Below are positions 31,733 through 41,100 of a stretch of DNA of 64,000 nucleotides, piece after piece. The DNA lies in contig JAFUTW010000024.1 in NCBI GenBank assembly GCA_017484085.1, positions 38,609 through 102,608 of the forward strand. The letters run 5' to 3'. The notes below the pieces were generated by a model, which ran no database searches, was not told where the DNA came from, and saw nothing but the letters and a program-made list of their open reading frames with translations. Source of the DNA: Clostridia bacterium (GTDB lineage Bacteria; Bacillota; Clostridia; Christensenellales; Aristaeellaceae). Position numbers and translations under genes: made by a program. Every line of letters starts with the position of its first letter. Within the stretch, counting starts at the first letter, position 1.

Positions 31733-33196
31733 TTGTTCGGAAAGGGGTCCGGAGGTTTCCTCCAGGGGAGCGGCTTCCGGCAGATCGTCTGTAAGGAGCA
31801 GTTCCGGCTGAGGCGTAGGGGTCGGCGTGGCCTCAGGTAGGGAGAAAGCCTCTTCACCGGTTGCCGGGCTGTCTGTCTCCGGTGAAGGCTCCTCTGCGGC
31901 CTGGGCAGCCGGCGTTCCTTCCGGCTCTGTCTCGTCTGCCGGCGGTTCCGCCCGGGGAGCGGGTGTATCTTCCGGATACGGCGCAGGCGTTGCCTCTGCG
32001 TCTGCCTGTGCATCCGCTTTTGCAGGGCTTTCAGCGTTTTCGGGAGAAGCGTCACCCGGGAGAACAGGCGCGTCCGCATCCTCAGGCGCATCGGCACCGG
32101 CTTCAGCCGGCGGCGCCGTCTCCTCCATCAAAGAAGCGAGCGGCGGTTCAGGCGTCGGCTCCAATGCGCGGACCGTATCGATGCTGGAGGTGATCTCGGG
32201 AAGGATGGGGGTAGGGGCGAGGGTGGACAGACTGCCGTCTTCCAGCATGCAGTTGTCGATCACGGCGTGGCCGATGCTCACGCTGTCCGCTACGAGCAGG
32301 GAGCGCCCCGGCTCGCCGTCGCCCAGGTGGCTGTCTCCACCGGTCAGCTGGCCTGAAAGCCCGACGGTGGAAGAGCCGCCTGCATCCATCATCAGCAGCG
32401 CATTGCCGCCGTATTCATCCCCGTCGCCGCCGGAGACGATACCGCTGATGCCGACACAGGAACTGCCGGACAGGGAGACGATCTGTACGCCGTCGCCGCC
32501 CACGGGGCCGCTGCCGCCGGAGACGGAGCCGGTAACGGAGACGTACGCGTTGTCGCGCAGACCATAGAGGTTGAGCGCGCTGCCGCCGATATGCTGTCCA
32601 TGGCCGCCGCGGATATCGCCGTCAAGCAGGAGGACCCCGTCTCTGGAGAGCGGGGAGATGACGATGCCGCTGCCGCCGATGTCCCCGTCCCCGCCGCGGA
32701 CCGTTCCTTCCATGCCGACATAAAGATCTCCGGTTTTGTGGCTGATGGAGACGCCGGCTGCGCCGGAGCCTCCCTGAATGCTGCAGCCGGGTTCCACAAG
32801 CAGCATCCCGCTGCCGCTGAACACCAGGGCATCGCGGCCAGGCACAGCTTCGATGTCCACGCCGGAAGACAGGGTGAGATCGCACTGTCCTTCGGCGACG
32901 AGGGAGTCCCTGAGAGACAGGCCGCTGAGGGTAAGATGCGCATCCTGCAGGCGCAACCCGATGATCGTGGCGTTGTGGCGCCCTGAAGAGGCAAGGGTGA
33001 TATCCGCCGTATCTGAAAGAGCGGTACCGCCCATATCGATCGTACCCTGGATGAGCACGGTGTCCCCGCTTTGGGCGGCAGAAACCAGATCTCTCAGCTC
33101 CTGCGCCGAGTGGGCGGGGCCGAGCGTCTGACAGCTGCAGGCAAACGGGACGAGAAAAAGGATAAAACACAGCAAAGCTGTGCTGAAGCGTTTCAT
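31730..33196 (-). CDS. Secreted beta-solenoid protein with long Pro/Ala/Glu/Thr tail
   Basis: This encodes 488 residues. After a signal peptide (FSTALLCFILFLVPFACSC, possibly a lipoprotein) comes a region of about 300 residues with repeats of 25-30 residues, each holding a GGxG turn: IRGGHGQHIGGSALNLYGL, SVSGGSGPVGGDGVQIVSL, IVSGGDGDEYGGNALLMMDA, and others. The pattern suggests a right-handed beta-helix. The last 150 residues are low-complexity and acidic, with PTPEPP and TPTPTPQPE runs like a wall-spanning stalk, but no LPXTG or anchor follows. AAGGAG is eight bases before the start. I do not recognise a named family. Confidence 0.8.
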   Translation of the reverse strand: MKRFSTALLCFILFLVPFACSCQTLGPAHSAQELRDLVSAAQSGDTVLIQGTIDMGGTALSDTADITLASSGRHNATIIGLRLQDAHLTLSGLSLRDSLVAEGQCDLTLSSGVDIEAVPGRDALVFSGSGMLLVEPGCSIQGGSGAAGVSISHKTGDLYVGMEGTVRGGDGDIGGSGIVISPLSRDGVLLLDGDIRGGHGQHIGGSALNLYGLRDNAYVSVTGSVSGGSGPVGGDGVQIVSLSGSSCVGISGIVSGGDGDEYGGNALLMMDAGGSSTVGLSGQLTGGDSHLGDGEPGRSLLVADSVSIGHAVIDNCMLEDGSLSTLAPTPILPEITSSIDTVRALEPTPEPPLASLMEETAPPAEAGADAPEDADAPVLPGDASPENAESPAKADAQADAEATPAPYPEDTPAPRAEPPADETEPEGTPAAQAAEEPSPETDSPATGEEAFSLPEATPTPTPQPELLLTDDLPEAAPLEETSGPLSEQ

Positions 33197-33321
33197 AACA
33201 GGCTCCTTTCGGTAAACGAAGGAAATATTGCGCAGAGTATATCACAGAAAGCCCGATTATGCAAATTGACCAAGATTGCGCATCAGCATGACAAAATGTC
33301 TCCTGTGGCCCTCCTGAATAC

Positions 33322-33350
33322 TTGACAGAAAAAAGGTTGACTATTACAAT
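33322..33350 (+). promoter_or_regulatory. Strong promoter upstream of rny
   Basis: TTGACA and TACAAT are 17 bases apart. The remaining leader to 33582 is about 230 bases with no evident gene or obvious riboswitch; nothing else is seen in 33197-33581. Confidence 0.75.
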
Positions 33351-33581
33351 GAAGACAGTCATTGTGGAAACGTGTGCGGCTGTGCCGCTGCGATGCATAA
33401 AACGGAGCCCGGCTCCGTCTGATACATGAAGTAAATAACGAGCGTATCTGTCGCCCCGGATGTTTGCACAGGGAGTGCTGGCGGCAGTGGGGTCTTTATT
33501 TTCGGCGGCTTTTGTCACACTTCTGTTTCCTCATGCATGATTCGAAATGAGAGAAATGAAAAAGGAAGGAGTGTGACAGGG

Positions 33582-35177
33582 TTGCCGATTGTTTTTGCCG
33601 TACTTGCCATTATCGCGGCGCTGGCTGTTGGCGCGGCGGTAGGTTATCTATACCGGAAGAGCATGACGGAGCGCAAGATCGGACGGACAGAGGAATACGC
33701 CCGTAACCTGCTGGACGACGCGCAGCGCCGTGCGGAGGAGAAGAAAAAAGAGAGTATCCTGGAGGCGAAGGAAGAGGTCATCCGCCTCAAAAACGAACTG
33801 GACCGCGAGGTGCGCGACCGCCGTGCAGAGGTGCAGCGCAGCGAGCGCCGCGTGACGCAGCGCGAAGAGCAGCTGGACAAAAAGGCGGATTCTCTGGACA
33901 GCAGGGAAAGCACGCTGGAGCATAAGCAGCAGGAACTGGAGCGGCTGACGCAGGAAGCGGCAGAGAACGCCGCCAGGCAGAAAGCCGCAGCCGAGCTGGC
34001 CGAGAAGGCTGCCGCGGAAGCGGACGTCAAGCTGACTGCGGAGCTGGAGAAGGTCGCGCAGATGACGCAGTATGAGGCGCGCGACATGATCGTGGAACGC
34101 ATCCAGAAGGAAGCGTATCACGATGCGGCCGTCAAGGTGCGTGAAATCGAGCAGACCGCAAAGGAAGAAGCGGACAAGAAAGCGCGCAACATCGTGGCGC
34201 TGGCCATTCAGCGCTGCGCTTCCGACCACGTTGCGGAGACGACGGTTTCTGTCGTTTCGCTGCCCAGCGAGGACATGAAGGGCCGCATCATCGGGCGCGA
34301 GGGCCGCAATATCCGCACGCTGGAGACCGCGACTGGCGTCGATCTCATCATCGACGACACGCCGGAGGCAGTCGTGGTGTCCGCCTTTGACCCGGTCCGC
34401 CGCGAGGTGGCGAGGGTCGCGCTGGAGAAGCTGATCGCCGACGGGCGCATCCATCCGGCGCGCATTGAGGAAATGGTGGAAAAGGCGCGCCGCGACGTGG
34501 ACAACCAGATCCGCGAAGCAGGCGAGCAGGCGATCTTCGAGACCAACATGAACGGCATCCATCCGGAGCTGGTCAAGCTGCTGGGAAGGATGCGCTACCG
34601 TACGAGCTACGGGCAGAACGTGCTGAAGCATTCCATCGAGGTCTGCCACCTGGCGGGTCTGATGGCTGCGGAACTGGGCGCGAATGTCCAGCTGGCCAAG
34701 AGGGCCGGCCTGCTCCACGACATCGGCAAGGCTGTGGATCACGAGCAGGAGGGCACGCATGTGGAGCTGGGCGTGGAGCTTGCCCGGCGCTATCACGAAT
34801 CCCCGGAGGTCATCCACTGCATCGCGGCGCACCACAACGACGTGGAACCGCAGACGGTGGAAGCGGTCCTGGTTCAGGCTGCGGACGCGATCAGCGCCGC
34901 AAGGCCGGGCGCCAGGCGCGAATCCATCGAGAACTACATCCGCCGGCTGGAGAAGCTGGAGGAGATCGCCGGAAGCTTCCAGGGCGTGGAAAAGAGCTTT
35001 GCCATCCAGTCCGGCCGCGAGGTGCGCATCATGGTGAAGCCGGAAGACATCACCGACGAGGGCACGCTGGTGCTGGCCAGGGAAGTCGCCAAGCGGATCG
35101 AGGCCGAAATGGAGTATCCCGGACAGATCAAGGTCAACGTCATCCGCGAGACGCGGGCGACGGAATTCGCAAAATAA
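33582..35177 (+). CDS. rny: Ribonuclease Y
   Basis: This encodes 531 residues. A single N-terminal membrane helix [20 protein letters not shown] is followed by a long charged coiled coil (about 25-210), a KH domain with [20 protein letters not shown] and an HD domain with [15 protein letters not shown] and [13 protein letters not shown]. RNase Y is the membrane-bound endonuclease that starts mRNA decay in Gram-positive bacteria. The start is taken as TTG 33582, with GGAAGGAG ten bases upstream; an earlier ATG (33537) has no ribosome site and would put 15 charged residues before the anchor. Confidence 0.95.
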   Translation: MPIVFAVLAIIAALAVGAAVGYLYRKSMTERKIGRTEEYARNLLDDAQRRAEEKKKESILEAKEEVIRLKNELDREVRDRRAEVQRSERRVTQREEQLDKKADSLDSRESTLEHKQQELERLTQEAAENAARQKAAAELAEKAAAEADVKLTAELEKVAQMTQYEARDMIVERIQKEAYHDAAVKVREIEQTAKEEADKKARNIVALAIQRCASDHVAETTVSVVSLPSEDMKGRIIGREGRNIRTLETATGVDLIIDDTPEAVVVSAFDPVRREVARVALEKLIADGRIHPARIEEMVEKARRDVDNQIREAGEQAIFETNMNGIHPELVKLLGRMRYRTSYGQNVLKHSIEVCHLAGLMAAELGANVQLAKRAGLLHDIGKAVDHEQEGTHVELGVELARRYHESPEVIHCIAAHHNDVEPQTVEAVLVQAADAISAARPGARRESIENYIRRLEKLEEIAGSFQGVEKSFAIQSGREVRIMVKPEDITDEGTLVLAREVAKRIEAEMEYPGQIKVNVIRETRATEFAK

Positions 35178-35188
35178 GACGAAGCGGT

Positions 35189-35214
35189 GCGGCAGGGAAC
35201 CCTGCCGCTTTTTC
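35189..35214 (+). terminator. rny terminator
   Basis: GCGGCAGGG and CCCTGCCGC are followed by TTTTTC; the tip of the stem must open to form a loop. Confidence 0.8.
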
Positions 35215-35268
35215 TCATCCCTCTTGCGGGAATGGAAAATATGCTGTACAATTCTTAAAAACCGCAAC

Positions 35269-35369
35269 AGGCAGAGTAGCTTCAGGCGCGTCAAGTGCTC
35301 ATGGACGGGGAGTTGCCATGAGACGAAGCCGGGGAACCGGCGCGGTGCCTGCGGCGCATCCCGCTGCTT
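35269..35369 (+). ncRNA. Tetrahydrofolate (THF-I) riboswitch aptamer
   Basis: The sequence follows the THF riboswitch consensus in order: GCAGAGTAG, GCGTCAAGTG, GGACGGGGAGTTG, GACGAAGCCGGGGAACCGGC and GCGGTGCC. P1 is formed by AGGCAG (35269-35274) with CTGCTT (35364-35369). It precedes a folate-transporter gene, the classical target of this riboswitch, where bound reduced folate should lower expression. Confidence 0.9.
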
Positions 35370-35371
35370 AG

Positions 35372-35407
35372 GACTGCCTCTGCGGGGAAAAAGGAGGCGG
35401 TCTTTTT
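35372..35407 (+). promoter_or_regulatory. Riboswitch expression platform (terminator over the ribosome site)
   Basis: GACTGCCTC (35372-35380) pairs with GAGGCGGTC (35394-35402), followed by TTTTT directly before the ATG. The ribosome site AAGGAGG lies in the 3' arm, so the hairpin can both end transcription and hide the site. CTGCC of the terminator can also compete for GGCAG in P1. Confidence 0.8.
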
Positions 35408-36106
35408 ATGTATAAGGATCAGCGTGAAGAACTGTATGCATCGCCGTTTTGCCGCGCGTACTGGAAGGAAGCGGCGGGGGAAGTGCGAAAGACGCGCATG
35501 CTCGTCTTCGCTGCGCTCATGATCGCCCTTCGCGTGGCGACCAAACCGCTGAACGTGCCCATCGGCGCAAACCTGCGCCTCAGCGTCAACTTTTTTGTCA
35601 ACGCCTACGGCGCGATGGTGATGGGCCCCGTGCTCTCCGTGATGGCGGCGGCGGTCTCCGACTTCCTGGGATGGCTGCTGGTGCCGTCTGGTCCGTATTT
35701 CGTGCCGTTCATCCTGACGGAGATGGCCAGTTCGCTCCTCTTCGCTCTGTGCCTCTACCGTACGCGGATCACCGTATGGCGGGTGGTCCTTTCCCGGTTT
35801 TTGGTCGATTTCCTGGTCAACATCGTGCTCAGCACGCCGATCACGCTGCTGTATTACCAGATGATGCTGGGCAAGAGCTACAGGGTGTTCAATCTGCCCC
35901 GCTTCATCAAGAATATCGCCCTGTTCCCGCTGGAATCGGTCCTGCTGGTCCTCTTCCTGCGCTTTGCCATCCCGCCGACGCGGAGGATCGGCTTCAATGT
36001 GCCGCCGGCGGATGAGCTGCGCTTTGGCAGGCGGGATATCCTGCTGATGGCGGCGCTGTTCCTGCTGGGCGGCGCATCGGTGGCGCTGTTTGTCGTGAAG
36101 CGGTAA
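35408..36106 (+). CDS. folT: ECF transporter folate-binding subunit FolT
   Basis: This encodes 232 residues with about six membrane segments. TRMLVFAALMIALRVATKPL and the following GANLRLSVNFFVNA segment are typical of the S component FolT, and the Ala-x-x-x-Ala pattern in the first helix allows docking to EcfT. The subunit binds folates outside and works with the shared EcfA/A'/T module encoded elsewhere. A THF riboswitch stands directly upstream, which makes the assignment firm. A hairpin at 36145-36177 follows. Confidence 0.93.
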   Translation: MYKDQREELYASPFCRAYWKEAAGEVRKTRMLVFAALMIALRVATKPLNVPIGANLRLSVNFFVNAYGAMVMGPVLSVMAAAVSDFLGWLLVPSGPYFVPFILTEMASSLLFALCLYRTRITVWRVVLSRFLVDFLVNIVLSTPITLLYYQMMLGKSYRVFNLPRFIKNIALFPLESVLLVLFLRFAIPPTRRIGFNVPPADELRFGRRDILLMAALFLLGGASVALFVVKR

Positions 36107-36144
36107 AAGCAGCCCTTTCCGGAATCGGTGGCAAAAAAAAGAAA

Positions 36145-36180
36145 GCCCCTTTGCAGCGGACTTTGCGGCAAAGGGGCCTT
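36145..36180. terminator. Terminator after folT
   Basis: GCCCCTTTGC (36145-36154) pairs with GCAAAGGGGC (36168-36177). An A8 run before it lets it serve the minus-strand HAD gene as well. Confidence 0.8.
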
Positions 36181-36193
36181 GTGTATAAAGGGT

Positions 36194-37018
36194 TCAGGGA
36201 ATGAGGGACAGGTGGCGCAGCGCTTTTTCGATGCCGTCCTCCCACAGCGGCGCGGTGACGTAATCGGCTGCGGGATGCGCAAGCGGATTGCCGTCGCCCA
36301 TCGCTACGCCGATGCCGGCGTATTCCAGCATGGGGACGTCGTTTGCACCGTCCCCGAAGGCGACGGTATCCGACGGAGAGGCGCCGAGCAGGCGGCAGAC
36401 ATCCTGTATCCCGGTCGCCTTGCTGTAGCCCTTCGGTACGAACTCGATGACCAGATCGTTATGGCGGATGGCGACGAAGTCTTCCTCGATGATGCGGAGG
36501 GCTTCCTCGGGGGCCACGGCGTGCCGAAGGTCGCACGAAAACTTGGTGGTGACCGGCAGAGAGCCGCCGGTCATTGGGAGAAGATCGTCACCCATATCCT
36601 CTGAAATGTGGCAGATATACGGGTCATCCCCGAATTCCTCGCGGTCGACGTAGAGGTGATCCCGGCCTTCCAGAATGGTGCAGAAGCGGTGCTGCTTCAG
36701 CAGTGCGATGGTCTTGCGTGTCAGTTCCGGAGGCATTTCATAGTAAGAGCAGACGCGGTTGCGCGTAAACAGGCGGTCACAGATCTTCGCACCCGGGCCA
36801 GGCAGTTCGATCATCGTGCCGTCGCCGCTGACGACGCCGTCAAAGCCGATGTCAAAAAGGTAGGGGGCACGGATATACCCGCGGCTGCGGCCGCTGTTGA
36901 TGAAGGCGAGATGCCCCTCGGCCCGTGCCTGCCGGATGGCGCGCACGGTGCTCTCGGGGATGCGGGAATGGGCATCCCACAGGGTCCCGTCGATATCGAA
37001 AAAGAGCAGTTTTCCCAT
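36194..37018 (-). CDS. HAD-superfamily (Cof-type) phosphatase
   Basis: This encodes 274 residues with motif I FFDIDGTLWD, motif II NSGR, a large C2-type cap and motif III/IV PKGYSKATGIQ and AFGDGANDVPML. These enzymes hydrolyse sugar phosphates, phospho-cofactors or nucleotides. It lies nine bases after the PfkB-type kinase and is surely co-transcribed, so kinase and phosphatase may act on related metabolites. The substrate is not evident. Confidence 0.88.
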   Translation of the reverse strand: MGKLLFFDIDGTLWDAHSRIPESTVRAIRQARAEGHLAFINSGRSRGYIRAPYLFDIGFDGVVSGDGTMIELPGPGAKICDRLFTRNRVCSYYEMPPELTRKTIALLKQHRFCTILEGRDHLYVDREEFGDDPYICHISEDMGDDLLPMTGGSLPVTTKFSCDLRHAVAPEEALRIIEEDFVAIRHNDLVIEFVPKGYSKATGIQDVCRLLGASPSDTVAFGDGANDVPMLEYAGIGVAMGDGNPLAHPAADYVTAPLWEDGIEKALRHLSLIP

Positions 37019-37027
37019 GAAGCAACC

Positions 37028-37960
37028 TCAGTCCACTACGGGTACGGCGAGACCGAACTCGCTGGGGAGAAAACGCGGACACACGCTTTCGGATGTGCAG
37101 ATGACGGACGCGGCGAGGCGGGAGCCGATCTCACAGGATTCCGCCAGCGTCTTGCCGTACGTGAGGCCGATGGCGACACCGGCAATGAAGGAGTCGCCGG
37201 CACCGGTCGTGTCCTTGACATCCACCTTGCGCGCGGCGCAGATGCCGCTTGCGCCGCCTCTCTCCGCGTATACGGCGCCGTCCGGGCCCATCGTTACGAC
37301 CATGCGGGGGATCTTTGCCAGATGGATGCGATCGGACAGGATGGCGGCCATGTCCTTCGGCGGCAGGGCTTCGTAATCCTCTGAGAAGAGGATGCCGGCC
37401 TCCTGCAGATTGCATACGAAGCAGGCGCAGCGCATGAGCAGGTCGCGCCGCTCCACTGCGATGCTCATGTTGGAGACGGCGGCGTATACCGCTTTTCCGT
37501 ACTTTTCGGCATAATGGAAGATGCGCTTTAAGATCTCCTTGTCCATATCGATTTCCACGACGATGCTGTCCGCGGCGGAGAAGATCTCATCGCCCTGTTC
37601 ATCGAGCAGCTCGCAGATGGGCATGAGGTCCGGCCGTTTGGAGATCGAGGCGACGACGTCGCCGTCGTTGTCGAAAACGGCGAGCCAGGTGCCCATGCCG
37701 TCCGGGACGCGGCGGATGTAGTCGGTATTGACCTTGTGGTTTTTGAGCTTGCGGATGACGTCTTCGCCCACGCCGGTATCGTCGACGAGGCTGACGAATG
37801 TGGGCCGGAGCTCCACATTGGCGATGTCCTCCGCGATGTTGCGGCTGACGCCGCCGTAAACCTGTTCAACCCGGCCGACGTTGCGCCCGGCCGGGATATA
37901 TGCATCTGTCGGGTAACCCTTGATATCGACGAACACGGCACCCAAAACGACAATGCCCAT
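37028..37960 (-). CDS. PfkB-family carbohydrate or nucleoside kinase
   Basis: This encodes 310 residues. The sugar-binding part has YGGVSRNIAEDIANVELRPT, which resembles pseudouridine kinase and adenosine-kinase-type members more than fructokinases (no NxGGAPxN motif). The catalytic VKDTTGAGDSFIAGVAIG is intact. The YNRNVGRVEQ-like lid region is preserved as AGRNVGRVEQ. AAAGGGG precedes the start. The neighbour is a HAD phosphatase. A pseudouridine-5-phosphate glycosidase is not in the window, so pseudouridine use remains a guess. Confidence 0.83.
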   Translation of the reverse strand: MGIVVLGAVFVDIKGYPTDAYIPAGRNVGRVEQVYGGVSRNIAEDIANVELRPTFVSLVDDTGVGEDVIRKLKNHKVNTDYIRRVPDGMGTWLAVFDNDGDVVASISKRPDLMPICELLDEQGDEIFSAADSIVVEIDMDKEILKRIFHYAEKYGKAVYAAVSNMSIAVERRDLLMRCACFVCNLQEAGILFSEDYEALPPKDMAAILSDRIHLAKIPRMVVTMGPDGAVYAERGGASGICAARKVDVKDTTGAGDSFIAGVAIGLTYGKTLAESCEIGSRLAASVICTSESVCPRFLPSEFGLAVPVVD

Positions 37961-37989
37961 ACGGTTCCCCTTTCTGGTGTGTTTTGGAC

Positions 37990-38018
37990 AGTATAACAGT
38001 ATCGGAGCCGGTGTGCAA
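37990..38018 (-). promoter_or_regulatory. Promoter of the PfkB-HAD operon
   Basis: On the minus strand TTGCAC and TATACT are 17 bases apart, about 30 bases before the kinase start. A TATACT box on the other strand at 38063-38068 may serve addA. Confidence 0.65.
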
Positions 38019-38112
38019 ATGAAATAATTTCCCGTCTGCAGGCAGACACGGGGAAACTGTGCTATACTGACCAGAGTAAAACCGCAGCGGCGGAAGGCGC
38101 GGGAGGGTAACT

Positions 38113-41100
38113 ATGCCGAAGTGGACACAGCAGCAGCAGGAAGCAATCGAAGTGAGAGGCCGCAGCCTGATCGTCTGCGCGGCGGCAGGCAGCGGAAAGA
38201 CAGCCGTGCTGACGGAGCGCATCGTGCGCCTGGTCAGCGAAGGGACGCCGCTGTCATCGATGCTGGTCGTCACCTTTACGCGCGCTGCGGCCGGCGAAAT
38301 GCGCGCGAGGATCGCCGCTGCGCTGCGGGAAGCCGCGCTGAAGGCGGTGGGGGAGACAAAGGCCTTTCTGACCGACCAGAGCTTCTGTGTCGGACAGGCG
38401 CAGATCTCGACCCTCCACAGCTTCTGCGGCAGCCTGCTGCGCGAACACTTTGAGACGCTGAATCTGGATCCCTCCTTCCGCGTGGGGGATGAGCAGGAGT
38501 GCGCCGTGCTGCGCGCCGCTGCGATGGAGGATGCGCTCTACGGCTGCTATGAGACGGGAAGCGAGGCCTTCCTTTCCGCGGACAGGCGGTTTACGGAGGA
38601 GCAGCTTTCCGACATGGCCGCGCGGCTTCTCACCTTCGCCTCGGCGCAGCCCGATCCGGATGCGTGGCTGGAACAGTCGGCAGCCAGCCTGGAGGGGGAC
38701 GACGCGGCGCTGCTTTCCGCGCCCGCGGTGAAGCTTCTGCTGCGGGAAGCGGAAAAGCGGCTTGAGGATCTTACGGAGGATGCGCGCAGCACCCTGGAAC
38801 TCTGCGGGGGCGGCGTGCCTGCCGGATACGCTGCCGCGTGCGAAAGCGATCTCTCGCTCGTGACCCGGCTTGCCGGCGCGGCTAGGGCGGAGGATTACAC
38901 GGCGCTCCACGAGCCCTGTGCAGGGCTGCCGCTCAAAAAGGAAGGAATCAGCCTTGCACGCCTTGCCGGCAGGGCAGGCGCTGACAGCGACCGGGAGCTG
39001 ATGGAGGAGATCAAGGGGCGGCGGGCGGCCTTCGGCACAGCGGTGTATGCAGCTATAGAAGGCTTCCTGGCGGCGCCGGAGGATGCGGCGGAAGACCTGC
39101 GGCGGACGGCGCTGCCGCTGCGCGGCCTGATCGAACTGGCGAAGACCTACGGCGCGCTTTACCGGGCGGCCAAACGGCGGCGCGGCATATTGGATTTTGA
39201 CGATCTGGAGCACGAGGCGCTGCGTGCGCTGACCGGAGAGGACGCGGGCGTCCGTGAGGCGCTGGCGCAGCGGTACCGTTATATCTTCGTGGATGAGTAT
39301 CAGGACTCCAGCGCGCTGCAGGAAGCGATCCTCTCTTCCTTTGCCGGCCTGGGGAGGACGGACGCGCTCTTTCAGGTCGGCGATATCAAACAGAGCGTCT
39401 ACCGTTTCCGCCGGGCGCTGCCGTCGCTCTTCAGCTCGAAGGCGGCGCTGTACGCCTCTGCGGAGACAGACTGGGCTCAGCGCATCGATCTCAACAGCAA
39501 TTTCCGCTCCTGCGGGAACGTCCTTGCGGGCGTCAACGCAGTGTTCGAGCGTCTGATGACCGGCGGGGATTCCGAGATCCTATACGATGAGCGGGAGAGG
39601 CTGTCCTGCGGACTTGGGGAAAGGGAGGACGAGCCGCCGCTGGAGATGCACCTGCTGGGAAAGCCGGAGGAACCGGAGCAGGAGCAGGAAGACGAAGAGC
39701 GGACGGCCCTGGCTGAGGAGCGCGAAGCCCTGCTGGCCGCGGAACGGATCCTTCAGCTGCATGCCGCGCCGGTATACGACGCAAAAGGCGGCCGGATGCG
39801 GCCGCTTGCGTGGAAGGACTTTGCGGTGCTGATGCGGACCGTTCAGGGCAGCGCGGCGCGGGTTTCGGAAGTGCTGAGTTCCAAAGGTATCCCTGTCTAC
39901 TGCGATGTAGGGCAGGAGTACTTCGAGATCCCGGAGATCCGGCAGATGATCGCCGTGCTGAAGGCTGTGGACAACCGCCGGCTGGATACGGCGCTGATCG
40001 CCGCTCTGCGGGGGCCTGCACTGGGCTTTTCGGATGACGACCTGGCGGATATCCGGATCGCAGGCGGAAACAGGGTCTCCTTCAGCGAAGCTTTTGAATT
40101 GATGTGCGGTGCGGAAGGGGAACTCTCTGACCGCCTGAGGGAAGCCAGGGAGAAGCTGGATGCGTGGCGGCTGTGTGCCAGGCACCAGGGTGTGGACCGC
40201 CTGATCGAGCGCATCCTGACGGAATCGCAGATGGAGCTGAGGGCGGCGGCCCTGCCGGACGGTTCTGCCCGGCTGGCCAACCTGCACCTGCTGGAGACGC
40301 GGGCCAGGAGCTTTGCAAAGGCGCAGGGCGCTTCGCTGCATGCCTTCCTTTCCTATGTCGACCGGCTGAAGTCGGGCGGGGACTCCGCCTCGGCCAGCGC
40401 CATCGGGGAAAGCGAGGATGTGGTGCGCGTGATGAGCGTGCACAAGAGCAAGGGGCTGGAGTTTCCTGTGGTGCTGCTGCTCGGCATGGGCAAGAAGCTG
40501 ACGGGCAAAAACGCCCGCGCGGATCTTCTGCTGGATGACGAGCTGGGGGCTGCGCTCCCCTGTATCGATACGGAACTTTCCACAGAACGCAAGACCCTGC
40601 TGCAGCGCGCCGTTGCGGGGAAACTGGAGAAGGAGGCGCGCGCGGAGGAGCTGCGCGTGCTGTACGTCGCGATGACGCGCGCGCAAAGCCGGCTGATCCT
40701 CGTGGGGCGCCTACCCCGCGGCAAGGTGCCGGACAAGTGGACAGACGGAAAGGGAGCGCTGCCGCTCTCCCAAATCGACTTCCAGCTGGATATGGTCTGC
40801 CCGCTGCTGCAGAGCGCAGGCGCGGACTTTGAGGCACCGCTGCAGGAAGTGGTGACAGGCGGCGCGCGCTGGCAGGTGTTTTATCACGACGAGGGCGAGG
40901 CTCTGCCCGGGCGAGAGAGGGAGGATGCGGCCGAGCGGCTGCGGCACATGGCGGCCGGAGAGCCGGAAGAAGACAGCCTTCGCCTGCTCTCTTTCCGGCA
41001 GGAGGCGGGTGAAGAGCTTCGGAAGACGAGCGTAAGCGCCCTGGTGCGGGACGAAAAGTTCCGAAGCGGAGACCGCACGGAAGAGCCGCTGCGCGCGCAA

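Noticed and set aside
31900-33100. CRISPR-like array in the repeat-rich 31.9-33.1 kb stretch
   Set aside because: The repeats are degenerate coding repeats of a beta-solenoid protein, not identical repeats with unique spacers.
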